Below, in pieces: positions 1-8,261 of a stretch of DNA of 44,325 bases. A program made the position numbers and the translations under genes. The stretch covers positions 1 through 44,325 of the forward strand of contig JAHDHI010000038.1 of NCBI GenBank assembly GCA_020631395.1, in the 5' to 3' direction. This DNA comes from Bizionia sp. Lineage in GTDB: Bacteria; Bacteroidota; Bacteroidia; Flavobacteriales; Flavobacteriaceae. The first letter of the stretch is position 1, and the number at the start of each line of letters is the position of its first letter. The notes under the pieces are model-generated. The model was given only the letters and a program-made list of their open reading frames with translations. It did no database searches and was not told the origin of the DNA.

Positions 1-518
1 GAAGTTTCCAAAAGGAGCGCTTCTCCTTTATAAATACGTTTGTATTCAATGACATCGTGATCTGTAATAACGGCTAATTGCCCATCTTCGCTAAAGAACT
101 CCAAGGTAGGATGGTGCTCTAAAGTTGTAGATTCGATGTTTATATTTTCTGAAACATTTAAATCGATTGCATTGATTATGTTTTGACGGGCTTTGTCCGT
201 GTAGTAATCTTCAATCCCCAGTTTTTCATTGTTTTTATATGCTATATGTCTTACGTACCAAGCGTCTAAATAATCATTTTCAATCGCTTTCAAGGTTTGG
301 TCATCCATAAGCCTGCCTTCGTTGTTTAAAGGAGCCCAGATTAATTTAGGGAGATATTGAGCTGTTTTTTTAAGTTCGGTATGCAATATGCCACTTCGGT
401 CTGCACCTGTATTCAAATAACTGTATAAAGCGCTAATCCCATACACACACAAGGAGATAACTACAATGTAGGAGCTTATTAAAATGCCTCTTAATATGTT
501 CTTGTTGATTCCATTCAT
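1..518 (-). CDS. membrane-anchored protein of unknown function, C-terminus beyond window edge
   Basis: The gene runs off the left edge, leaving about 172 N-terminal residues. The start ATG (518-516) overlaps the stop of the upstream Ig-like protein gene as ATGA, so the two are translationally coupled. Translation begins MNGINKNILRGIL and has one hydrophobic segment at about residues 9-32, then a soluble region: an N-terminally anchored protein facing the periplasm. The soluble part includes a stretch around residues 85-110 (YVRHIAYKN, then GIEDYYTDKAR) and later YKRIYKGEALLLE. I do not recognise the family; the region around residues 120-170 could belong to an NTF2-like or similar small alpha+beta fold, but this is a guess. 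It is third in a group with a GT-C-like membrane protein, so a role in assembling a surface glycan is possible. Confidence 0.72.
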   Translation of the reverse strand, partial: MNGINKNILRGILISSYIVVISLCVYGISALYSYLNTGADRSGILHTELKKTAQYLPKLIWAPLNNEGRLMDDQTLKAIENDYLDAWYVRHIAYKNNEKLGIEDYYTDKARQNIINAIDLNVSENINIESTTLEHHPTLEFFSEDGQLAVITDHDVIEYKRIYKGEALLLET

Positions 519-1723
519 GGTTTTCCGGTTTGAAATGTTTTTTCCAGTCCAGCCGTTTTTACATTAATCGTATAATCGCCTTTTTCCAAACCAAGGTCTT
601 TCAAGTAAAAGTTGGCAAACCCTTCCCTTGAGCCTTTTGTCAATGTATAAATACGGGCGTTTCCTTTATAAATGGAAAGCGTTACTTGTAATCCATCAGG
701 AATCATTTGTTCCATGAAACTTTGCAAGGGACCAATGGTTACGGTGTTGTCATTTTTAGAAAAGACAATGTTGAAATCAGTGATGACTTGTTTGTAATCC
801 AGTACGATGGCATTGCTTTCTGCTATGCCATTTACAAAGGCTTTTATGGTCCATTGCGTTTTATGGTCAGGATGTACCATTGTTGCCGTAGCTATTCCTT
901 TTATGGTGGAACCGCTTGTTTTTAGAATGTTGCCGATCTCATTCGTTATGAAGAAGTCTACATAGGTACCATCATTTACGACATTGTTGAATTCGTCTTT
1001 TAAGATTGATGTTGAAAACCTTGTGATTTGGTTGCCGTCTGCATAGTTATGGTGCCGTGATGCAGACATTGTAAAATTCGTTGGAATGGCGGCCAATACA
1101 TTGAGATCGTATTCTTTTGAATTCAACCCCAAACACTCTGAACTGATTAAAAAGCGCCCAGTCTTTCTTTTCGAATGTATGTTTTTGTAAGAGATTAAAT
1201 GTTGTGTTGTAATTTGATTGCTTTCCTCGGTCTCTAAAAACTGATGTTTAATGTTCACTTGGGTATCATCTTTTAAGGGGTTGTCCAATTCATCTGTAGG
1301 AATGACGACCATCATTGAAAAATCTGTTTCTCCAGCAACGATGCTCGGTGGTCCAATATAGGTTTCCAGGGAGGTTGCATTTGTTTTTGGAGTAATGGTA
1401 AACTGACCGGAAAGACCACTTTCAAGTAGTTTCCAAAGGACAATCCCGGATTTATTGCCAATGTTTGAAGGGATTTTATACTGAAGTACGTTGTTTTTTA
1501 ACGTTGGTGCAATTAAAGAAGAGCCATAACCATACGAGCAGTATAATGTTGGAGTGGCTTGTTCTGTTGTTGAAAACAGAAGTACTATGGGGCTGCCGGC
1601 TTCAAATGTGTTTTGAGTTGTAATATATTTTATGTCACTGTATGCATAAGTAGTATCCACGATGGTTGTGAATGATAAAAACAACAACCCAAGGAGTAAC
1701 GTATATGTGTGTCTAATAGTCAT
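515..1723 (-). CDS. secreted protein with Ig-like (invasin/Big_1-type) domains
   Basis: A 402-residue protein with a clear signal peptide (about residues 1-27, core TLLLGLLFLSFTTI). The remainder is beta-rich. The segment around residues 210-310 (ILKDEFNNVVNDGTYVDFFI, then GIATATMVHP and WTIKAFVNG) has the layout of bacterial Ig-like domains of the invasin/Big_1 type; the segment around 125-190 looks like a second domain. I chose the ATG at 1723: it overlaps the TGA of the upstream gene (TGATG), whereas an in-frame TTG one codon earlier is less likely. The gene lies between the GT-C-like membrane protein and the truncated membrane protein, with one- and four-base overlaps, so the three form one transcriptional unit. 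No enzymatic motif is visible. It may be a structural or carrier protein at the cell surface; the function is unknown. Confidence 0.72.
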   Translation of the reverse strand: MTIRHTYTLLLGLLFLSFTTIVDTTYAYSDIKYITTQNTFEAGSPIVLLFSTTEQATPTLYCSYGYGSSLIAPTLKNNVLQYKIPSNIGNKSGIVLWKLLESGLSGQFTITPKTNATSLETYIGPPSIVAGETDFSMMVVIPTDELDNPLKDDTQVNIKHQFLETEESNQITTQHLISYKNIHSKRKTGRFLISSECLGLNSKEYDLNVLAAIPTNFTMSASRHHNYADGNQITRFSTSILKDEFNNVVNDGTYVDFFITNEIGNILKTSGSTIKGIATATMVHPDHKTQWTIKAFVNGIAESNAIVLDYKQVITDFNIVFSKNDNTVTIGPLQSFMEQMIPDGLQVTLSIYKGNARIYTLTKGSREGFANFYLKDLGLEKGDYTINVKTAGLEKTFQTGKP

Positions 1724-4700
1724 CAATTGCGGTTTCCGATGTAATTGTTAATTTCAACTTTAATAAAACTATAATTTGGATGCTCAATTTTTTGCAATTG
1801 GGAATTCGTGTGATTTTCAATCCTATTTCGAACTATTTTGTTTGAAATGCCTTCATTGGGCAACCCGTTTACAAAACAATTGCTCATATCACTACTTACA
1901 ATTCGCGTTTTATTGTTTTTTAAAAGGTCATATTCAAAATACTGTTTACGCTGCTGTCTAATGCCTCCCTTTAAAAATAAGTGGTCTACCCAAATCATTG
2001 TCTTGTTTTCATCGTAATATGTTATTAGAAGTTGAGGTACGGTTACCTCTTCTATTCCGCTGTTGTACAAAGTCCCTTTAACAGTGGTTTCATTGATGAC
2101 AAGAGAACTTAAAGCTACTTTTTTATACAAATCGGATGTGGATACGTTACCAGCAGCTTGTAGGTTGAATTTTGTAGGTTGTTCATTAAAGGAAACTGGT
2201 GTGAATTCATCTGGGTTGAAGGTCTTGGGTATGGAATCCTTGGTTTTGGACCAAGCAATGCCTTCAAAGTCAATTCGAAAACTACTTACTTCTTTTGGCA
2301 TTAGCTTATGTTTTACGTGGTATTTTGCATTGTAACTGGCAAGTACAGCATTGTTGTCGTTGTATAGTGTGCCTTTTAAGACAATATCTGCAGGGGAGTT
2401 GTCAATATTCTGAACTTCTCCAATAATGGCGTAATGGTTGTCGAACTTCATTAATTTCGAGGACAGTATTTCCAAGACAGGTTGTTTCAATACATCTTCA
2501 TGGTGGGTTTGTTCACTGGTAATGCGCCTACGTCCTTGATTGTGGTATGTTGTGGAATTATCGCTGTATAATTGATCCGGAGGTAAATCCGAATCTAAAG
2601 CTTCAGGATGCAAGTACCATTTTCCTTTGTGTTTTAGCAACGACCGATAATCTGTTTTTTTGATTTTTTCAAGAGGAGTGATCCATTGGGTGGTTACCTT
2701 GGCGGTAGCTACGCTGTCATTCTTTCTTGTAATGCTGGTTTTGATGTCTTCTAATTTGGCATATGAACTTAAAAGCCCATCTGTCACGGATATTTCGAGC
2801 ATATATTGGGCAATAGACAATCCACTATTTGGATTAATCAAAAGATATGCTTTTTCAAAGGCCTTGAAATCCAAGGCATCATAATAGGCTAGAACAACAT
2901 TTTCAGGAGTGCGTTGCGAATCATTTTTCAAATAGAAATCATAAATGGCATATAAGACAATGAAAGCTAAAATGGCAGACCAAGTATGAATGAGCCTTAA
3001 AATGCCTTTTGGAAATGTGGTATGATTGACTTTGAAATTCAAATATTCAGGAACGGCTTTCACTTTGTTTTTTAAAGCTCTAAGCCATAACAACTGAATG
3101 TTTAAAACAAATGCAATGATAATCGTTAAAAAAGGAACAATACCCCAAAGGATCTTTTGCCATTTTGAAACATCCTCTTTTGGCAAGATGGAAGAAATAG
3201 GAGGTATGTTTAGTCTTTCCCATACTTGTATGCCGTTTTCGAGTTGTCGAAGGCGTTGCCAACCACAGAAATATAGGATGGGGTCGTAAAACTTATCATT
3301 GGAAAAGATGTATTTTAAATTGTACTTTTCGGGAACTGTCAAAAACTGTTGTAAGGAACCAATGCCTTCCACTCCTTTGAATTTGGAGTTTTCCAAACGT
3401 TCAATGGCTCTTGTGGTCAACTCTGGCAAGCGTCTTGCCGAATGGTAATTCCCATCAACCGTTAGTGCATTCGTTTGAGCAGAAAGCCAAGCCATTTGAT
3501 CTCCAAATCCCAAAGTCAAGTACCTCCATTGGTCATGCTGATCTTGATTTAAGAAATTAACGATGGGTAACATCTTGATTTTTTGAGGCTGCGAAGGCCT
3601 AAAATAGCCAAGACTCATAGTGAAAATAGCCATGAATAAGAATAGCCCAGCCAAAATCCCTCCTATTATTCTATGATAGATGGCTCCAAATGTGCCCTGA
3701 ATTAATGTTTTTAAATCACCTTCAACAAATCGGTAGGCAAATTCACCGAATAGAGGTAAAGCCATAATGGAAGCCCAAAGTGTAAACCTGTCCAATGTTA
3801 GAATGTTAAAAGCCGTTTCTCCTAAAAGGAGTTTTGGTATTGAAGTCGTGCCTCCCGTACCTAAAACGGTCAGTAGCGTGAAGGAGAGTCCAAAAAACAG
3901 ATAGCGTTTACTGTAGTACCTGTAAAACAGATAAGGTAGCAATACCAATAAGATGCCCCAAGGGATTAAAAAGAATACCAATCCCGAAGATGTTATTTCC
4001 AAAAAACTATCACGAGAACCGTGTGGTATGGGTACTTGTGTTATTGGGTTGTTTTTGGAGTTTATCCAATATGGAAGAATGCAGCCTATGATGATGGTCA
4101 AGGAAAGCAACCCAAAACCAACAATGCGTTTAAAAAGACTTAAAAAGGTATTGAAGAATATTTTGAATGTTACTGCTTTCATAGAACCAACCTTTGCTTT
4201 TGAAGCATCCATGATAACCATTCCAATTAAAGGAAATATGAAAAAGACCATTCCAAAAATTGGAGTGACATGATGTGAACAAACGGTAACTGCAATAAGA
4301 GATAGGGATGTTAAAAGGTAACGATATTTACCAGTTTTCAACCATAAATATATTTCTGGCAAAGCATGCATAAGTATTGAGATGCCCATGACGCTTGGAA
4401 GTTGCCCAAACAAATGAAGGGTCTCAACGAAGGAAGACGACAATACTGCAAGGATGGAAGCATAACCTGCAACTGTTCTGTTTGCTGTAATCAATAAAGA
4501 AAACCTATAGACTCCAGTAATAAACAAGAGGACACTAATCAATGCAACGGTAAACAAACCAAATTTCAATCCCCCTATTATGGAAAAAAGTGCAATTGCT
4601 TGATGAACCAAGGGGGGGTAGCTCATTATGGAAAAACCAGTATACCATTTGTAGTTCCAAGGTTCGAACCAATTATTTGCGTAATGATCTGCGAAAAATA

Positions 4701-4812
4701 AATGTATCAATGCATCATAGGTGGCTTCTAATGTAAAAAAGATAGAAGTCCCATGAAATACCATACCTATAAGTATGGCCACAATTAAATGTTTATTCGA
4801 TTTTTTCAGCAT
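1723..4812 (-). CDS. GT-C-like polytopic membrane protein (PTPS-related domain) with NTF2-like and FxLYD-like C-terminal domains
   Basis: A protein of about 1029 residues. The first roughly 570 residues hold a dozen or so hydrophobic segments. Near the N-terminus an acidic motif follows TM1 (EATYDALIHLFFADHY, with D33), then W and G residues and YPP at 65-67. This is the arrangement of the 6-pyruvoyl-tetrahydropterin-synthase-related membrane family, which resembles GT-C glycosyltransferases whose loop-1 Asp is catalytic. After a last TM near residue 615 come a soluble domain at about 640-760 (ENVVLAYYDALD, then GKWYLHPE), typical of NTF2-like folds, and a beta domain at about 780-870 (IIGEVQNIDNSPADIVLKG) of FxLYD type. 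The ATG at 4812 is preferred over an in-frame TTG at 4818. The divergent GT2 gene could make the polyprenyl-phosphate sugar that GT-C enzymes use. Transferase activity is inferred, not shown. Confidence 0.75.
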   Translation of the reverse strand: MLKKSNKHLIVAILIGMVFHGTSIFFTLEATYDALIHLFFADHYANNWFEPWNYKWYTGFSIMSYPPLVHQAIALFSIIGGLKFGLFTVALISVLLFITGVYRFSLLITANRTVAGYASILAVLSSSFVETLHLFGQLPSVMGISILMHALPEIYLWLKTGKYRYLLTSLSLIAVTVCSHHVTPIFGMVFFIFPLIGMVIMDASKAKVGSMKAVTFKIFFNTFLSLFKRIVGFGLLSLTIIIGCILPYWINSKNNPITQVPIPHGSRDSFLEITSSGLVFFLIPWGILLVLLPYLFYRYYSKRYLFFGLSFTLLTVLGTGGTTSIPKLLLGETAFNILTLDRFTLWASIMALPLFGEFAYRFVEGDLKTLIQGTFGAIYHRIIGGILAGLFLFMAIFTMSLGYFRPSQPQKIKMLPIVNFLNQDQHDQWRYLTLGFGDQMAWLSAQTNALTVDGNYHSARRLPELTTRAIERLENSKFKGVEGIGSLQQFLTVPEKYNLKYIFSNDKFYDPILYFCGWQRLRQLENGIQVWERLNIPPISSILPKEDVSKWQKILWGIVPFLTIIIAFVLNIQLLWLRALKNKVKAVPEYLNFKVNHTTFPKGILRLIHTWSAILAFIVLYAIYDFYLKNDSQRTPENVVLAYYDALDFKAFEKAYLLINPNSGLSIAQYMLEISVTDGLLSSYAKLEDIKTSITRKNDSVATAKVTTQWITPLEKIKKTDYRSLLKHKGKWYLHPEALDSDLPPDQLYSDNSTTYHNQGRRRITSEQTHHEDVLKQPVLEILSSKLMKFDNHYAIIGEVQNIDNSPADIVLKGTLYNDNNAVLASYNAKYHVKHKLMPKEVSSFRIDFEGIAWSKTKDSIPKTFNPDEFTPVSFNEQPTKFNLQAAGNVSTSDLYKKVALSSLVINETTVKGTLYNSGIEEVTVPQLLITYYDENKTMIWVDHLFLKGGIRQQRKQYFEYDLLKNNKTRIVSSDMSNCFVNGLPNEGISNKIVRNRIENHTNSQLQKIEHPNYSFIKVEINNYIGNRN

Positions 4813-4955
4813 TGACAATTAATGTGATTTTCTCTTTAATAAAGATATGATAAACTTTTGTTACGATGAATAGTTGTCATCGAAAGTAAAAACACATTCA
4901 TCTACAGAAAAGTCCCAACCATCGAATTACTCCAAAAAAAGGTGCCAATCCCATC

Positions 4956-4963
4956 TAATTTTG
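4956..4963 (+). promoter_or_regulatory. candidate -7 promoter element of the GT2 gene
   Basis: TAATTTTG matches the Bacteroidota -7 consensus TAnnTTTG and lies 25 bases before the GT2 start codon, a plausible leader length. I see no good -33 TTG at the usual spacing. A TATAAT-like string follows at 4967, so the assignment is weak. Confidence 0.3.
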
Positions 4964-4988
4964 GGGTATAATCTTAAAGAAATCTATT

Positions 4989-5822
4989 ATGAAAACAGGA
5001 ATTATCATACCATGTTACAACGAAGCGAAACGATTGAATGTTGAGGCTTTTGTAGATTTTATCACTACCAACAATAAGTATCACTTATGTTTTGTTAACG
5101 ATGGAAGCAAAGACGATACTCTTGCTGTCTTGGAAACTATTCAAGAACAAGCCAAAATGAAAGTGAGCATTGTGGATGTAAAGAAAAATGCAGGAAAAGC
5201 AGCTGCAGTTAGATCTGGTGCACGTTATTTGTTCAATAGAAGAGATATGGATTACATAGGGTTCATTGATGCGGATCTGTCTACCGACTTCAATGATTTT
5301 GAAAAATTGGTAGATACACTTCATAAAAACGAAGATTTAGATTTGGTGTATGGTTCCAGGGGAAAAGGTGAAGGACAAATAGAGCGCAATGTTTTTAGAA
5401 ATCTGTTTTCTAAAATTATAAAGATAATAGTGTTTTTAATCTTGGGTTTGCCTATTGAAGACACGCAATGTGGAGCCAAGGTCTTTAGGCGCAACATTGT
5501 TCCTGTGGCTTATGAGTCGGCTTTTTTGACACGATGGTTATTTGATGTTGAAATCTTCATAAGGTTAAAAAAGCATTATGGAAAAGTACAAACAATGGAT
5601 AAGATTTACGAACAACCTTTAGAGCGTTGGATACATGTAGATGATTCCAAATTGGGAATGAAGGATGCATTGCAAATTCCTTATATGTTATTGAGCATTT
5701 GGTTTTCATATGTGGTAGTTCAATCATTTGACGTAATTGTAGGGCAAGGTGAAACTGTCGCTTTTGATGATGCTGCCAACACTTCTGCCTTTTATGGAAT
5801 GGAGGGGCAAAAGGCAGCTTAA
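4989..5822 (+). CDS. GT2 family glycosyltransferase, polyprenyl-phosphate sugar synthase (DPM1/ALG5-like)
   Basis: A 277-residue GT-A fold glycosyltransferase. Visible landmarks are the N-terminal IIPCYNEAKRL (residues 5-15), the nucleotide-binding FVNDGSKDDT (about 35-44), the GKAAAVRSGA segment (about 69-78) and the metal-binding IDADLST (about 94-100). A later TQCGAKVFRR followed by RWLFDVEIFIR is characteristic of dolichyl- or undecaprenyl-phosphate glucose/mannose synthases. There is one hydrophobic segment around residue 145-155 and another near 235-250, too few for a multi-pass partner domain. The expected reaction is transfer of a hexose from a nucleotide sugar to a polyprenyl phosphate on the cytoplasmic face. 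It is divergent from the GT-C-like operon, across a 176-base region, and followed by a terminator. The sugar cannot be told from the sequence. Confidence 0.88.
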   Translation: MKTGIIIPCYNEAKRLNVEAFVDFITTNNKYHLCFVNDGSKDDTLAVLETIQEQAKMKVSIVDVKKNAGKAAAVRSGARYLFNRRDMDYIGFIDADLSTDFNDFEKLVDTLHKNEDLDLVYGSRGKGEGQIERNVFRNLFSKIIKIIVFLILGLPIEDTQCGAKVFRRNIVPVAYESAFLTRWLFDVEIFIRLKKHYGKVQTMDKIYEQPLERWIHVDDSKLGMKDALQIPYMLLSIWFSYVVVQSFDVIVGQGETVAFDDAANTSAFYGMEGQKAA

Positions 5823-5861
5823 TAATTTAAATAATTAATGTTTTTTTTGAGGGTAGATAGC

Positions 5862-5897
5862 AATAGCTAGAATAGGGTAAAGTCTATTCTGGCTATT
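5862..5897 (+). terminator. intrinsic terminator downstream of the GT2 gene
   Basis: Two 14-base arms, AATAGCTAGAATAG and CTATTCTGGCTATT, pair with a single G-U wobble around an 8-base loop and end in a short T-run. The hairpin lies 40 bases after the GT2 stop. The rest of the 5823-6132 gap shows no gene and nothing else I can name. Confidence 0.65.
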
Positions 5898-6138
5898 TTG
5901 CGTATTAATTGAAAACGGTACTTTTCAGAAAAATGTATTATATTTATTAGTGCAAGCACATTGATTTTCAGTATGCTCACTCATAGTGTGTCAATCCAGA
6001 AATTACCATAACAATAACCAATGACTGCACACTAGGAATAAGTTTTCGATTTCCCTGAAGTTTTTTAAGGCGTAATGATTCATACCCTAAAAAAGCGCTT
6101 TTACATGTGGTTTACTTCAAGTCATTAAAGTTGTGAAT

Positions 6139-6873
6139 ATGAATGAAACGATTCTATTATTAAAAAAACCTACTTATGCAATAAGGGCATTGCTAATATT
6201 GTTGATCTTGTATTTTAGTTGGAAATCATCTATTGTAGAAGTTCATTTTGTGGAATTCTGGTTCATATTAACATTCTTTCTTTCCTTTTTCCTATACTCC
6301 AAAAGAAGTGTTTTCTTTCAGAGTTACATTACTGCCATACTAATAGCTCAAGCTCTTTTTTTAGCATATGTGATGATTTTTAAGGAAGCGTATTACCTAT
6401 GTCTGATTGGAGGTGTCATATATTTGGTTGCTTATGTATCTATGATTCTATATGTTATTGAAGAAATCAATCTAAAAAAAATACGAGGTTTCTCTTGGGT
6501 TTCGGGGGGTGTTGTTTTAATTCTTACGGCTTACATCATATATCAATTATATGTCGTGATGGATAGGGAGGGTTGGTTTGGTTACAATAAAGATTTTTAT
6601 GATAGTTCACATTTGGTAATGATATTTGTTTATATGACAATGGTTTTGTTGTTGACTTTTTTAAGCATTGTAAATCTATCGAGAAACATAACCAAAAACG
6701 GAGTTTTGTTTTGTCTGTCTGCCACTTGTGCTCTTTCTTCAGAGTTTTCTCAAATCTTTCAGGCGCTGATCTATGGAGGAGATGAATCTGGAGCCATAAA
6801 TGTAATTGACAAGCTTTTTTCAGTTGCATCAATGTTCTTCTTCTATTTTAGTGTTTCACACGAAAAGAAGTAG
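6139..6873 (+). CDS. polytopic membrane protein of unknown function
   Basis: About 244 residues, almost entirely hydrophobic, with seven or eight predicted membrane segments (for example around residues 15-30, 38-52, 60-76, 82-105, 118-138, 160-178, 183-200 and 222-238). It has a short charged start (MNETILLLKKPTYAIR) and ends VSHEKK. No signature motif was recognised. An in-frame GTG lies two codons upstream at 6133, but the ATG is the simpler start. The gene stands alone: it follows the GT2 terminator by about 240 bases and converges on the fucosidase cluster with a 49-base gap. It is probably an orphan inner-membrane protein; I cannot assign a function. Confidence 0.7.
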   Translation: MNETILLLKKPTYAIRALLILLILYFSWKSSIVEVHFVEFWFILTFFLSFFLYSKRSVFFQSYITAILIAQALFLAYVMIFKEAYYLCLIGGVIYLVAYVSMILYVIEEINLKKIRGFSWVSGGVVLILTAYIIYQLYVVMDREGWFGYNKDFYDSSHLVMIFVYMTMVLLLTFLSIVNLSRNITKNGVLFCLSATCALSSEFSQIFQALIYGGDESGAINVIDKLFSVASMFFFYFSVSHEKK

Positions 6874-6922
6874 AATACGGAGTTTACCTAGGGAGTTTGT
6901 GTTTTTATAAAAAGAAACTTCT

Positions 6923-8260
6923 TTAGTTGTCTTCTATTTTTTGACCTTCTTCCCCATATAAGTCTATTGCACCATCCAACAATACGGCAATTACTGTAAC
7001 GTCTTTGTCTTGAACGGCTTCGGGCAAGTCAATGTATAACAATCCAGGCACTTTGCTCCAATACTGTTTTCCAACAACCTGGTGAGATAGTTTGGTGCCA
7101 TTTCCAACGACCCAAATCCTATTGACTTTGTTTTTTAACCCTTTGATAAGCAGGGAACCATTGGGTTTGTTGTCTACATATAGATATAGTATGGTTTTGT
7201 CTTTTGACAATGCCGTGTAACCATTGAAATGACCGTGAGGGATACCCGCTCTGGTGCCATATATTGCTTCTTTGTGTTTGTTGGTCCAACGTCCCAAACC
7301 TTTTAAAATGGAAACTTGTTCTTCTGGGATGGTTCCATCTGGTCTAGGACCGATGTCTAGCAACAAGTTACCACCCATACTGATGCAATCCACAAGAATC
7401 CTTATGATTTGATTTGTGGACTTATATGCTTTGTCATTGGGTTGGTATCCCCAGGAATTGTTTATGGTCATGCAAAGTTCCCAATAGTTGTTTTTAGGTT
7501 TTGTAATGGGGACTCCTTGCTCTGGAGTTGCATAGTCTCCATAACCTTGCAGTCTGGAATTAATTATGGTCGTTGGTGTTTTTTCCAATAGCAATTGACG
7601 AATTTCCTTTGCTTTCCATTTTTCTGCAGATTGCTCCCAGTCGCCATCAAACCAATATAGGTCTGGATTGAATTTTGTCAATTCCTTTATTTGACCAAAA
7701 TTGAATTTCGTGAACTTTTTCCATCTCGACTTGTCTTCCTCATATCGCTTTTCGTTTCTTCGAAAATTTGGATAGTTGGGGTGAGACCAATCCAAGAGGG
7801 AGTAATACAAACCAACTTTGAGGTTTTCTTTCCTAATAGCCTTCACAAAAGGGGTGATGAGATCTTTTTTTGCCTTTGTTTTGTCTACGACATTCAAATC
7901 ACTTTGTTTGGTATTCCATAGTGCTACTCCATCATGATGCTTGGTTGTGATTATTGAATACTTTGCGCCACTTTCCTTGATGAGTTTGGCCCAATATTCA
8001 GGATCATAGTTTTTTGCGTTGAATCCACCCAGTTGCTTCATATAATCGTCATAAGGAATGTAATTGTTGTAAAAAGACCAAGATTCATCTATTCCATTTA
8101 CTGCATAAATCCCCCAGTGAATAAAAATCCCAAGTTTAGCTTCTTTGAACCAAGCCAATCTTTCTTCTTTCGAAAGTTCTTTTTCTTGTGAAAAACCACT
8201 GAAGGCATTCAAACAAAAAATAGTCGTCATTAAAATTACCAGTTGTTTTCGATGTTTCAT
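6923..8260 (-). CDS. GH29 alpha-L-fucosidase (secreted, last gene of the fucose cluster)
   Basis: A 445-residue glycoside hydrolase with a signal peptide (about 1-24, ending FSGFSQ). The GH29 barrel starts at WFKEAKLGIFIHWG (about 37-50), has the conserved TTKHHDG at 105-111 and the nucleophile loop YWFDGDW, where D205 should be the catalytic nucleophile. IGPRPDG near residue 305 is another family landmark. The C-terminal 100 residues form the usual small beta domain, with no extra carbohydrate-binding module. GH29 enzymes release terminal alpha-L-fucose with retention. The start lies one base after the stop of the L-lactate dehydrogenase gene, so it is almost certainly in the same transcript. 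It lacks an obvious lipobox and may be periplasmic. The linkage it cleaves cannot be read from the sequence. Confidence 0.93.
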   Translation of the reverse strand: MKHRKQLVILMTTIFCLNAFSGFSQEKELSKEERLAWFKEAKLGIFIHWGIYAVNGIDESWSFYNNYIPYDDYMKQLGGFNAKNYDPEYWAKLIKESGAKYSIITTKHHDGVALWNTKQSDLNVVDKTKAKKDLITPFVKAIRKENLKVGLYYSLLDWSHPNYPNFRRNEKRYEEDKSRWKKFTKFNFGQIKELTKFNPDLYWFDGDWEQSAEKWKAKEIRQLLLEKTPTTIINSRLQGYGDYATPEQGVPITKPKNNYWELCMTINNSWGYQPNDKAYKSTNQIIRILVDCISMGGNLLLDIGPRPDGTIPEEQVSILKGLGRWTNKHKEAIYGTRAGIPHGHFNGYTALSKDKTILYLYVDNKPNGSLLIKGLKNKVNRIWVVGNGTKLSHQVVGKQYWSKVPGLLYIDLPEAVQDKDVTVIAVLLDGAIDLYGEEGQKIEDN

Positions 8261-8261
8261 T

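Noticed and set aside
6880-6922. Possible hairpin AAAGAA/TTCTTT between the convergent membrane protein and GH29 genes
   Set aside because: The loop would be only two bases and the arms are purely purine/pyrimidine; not convincing as a terminator.
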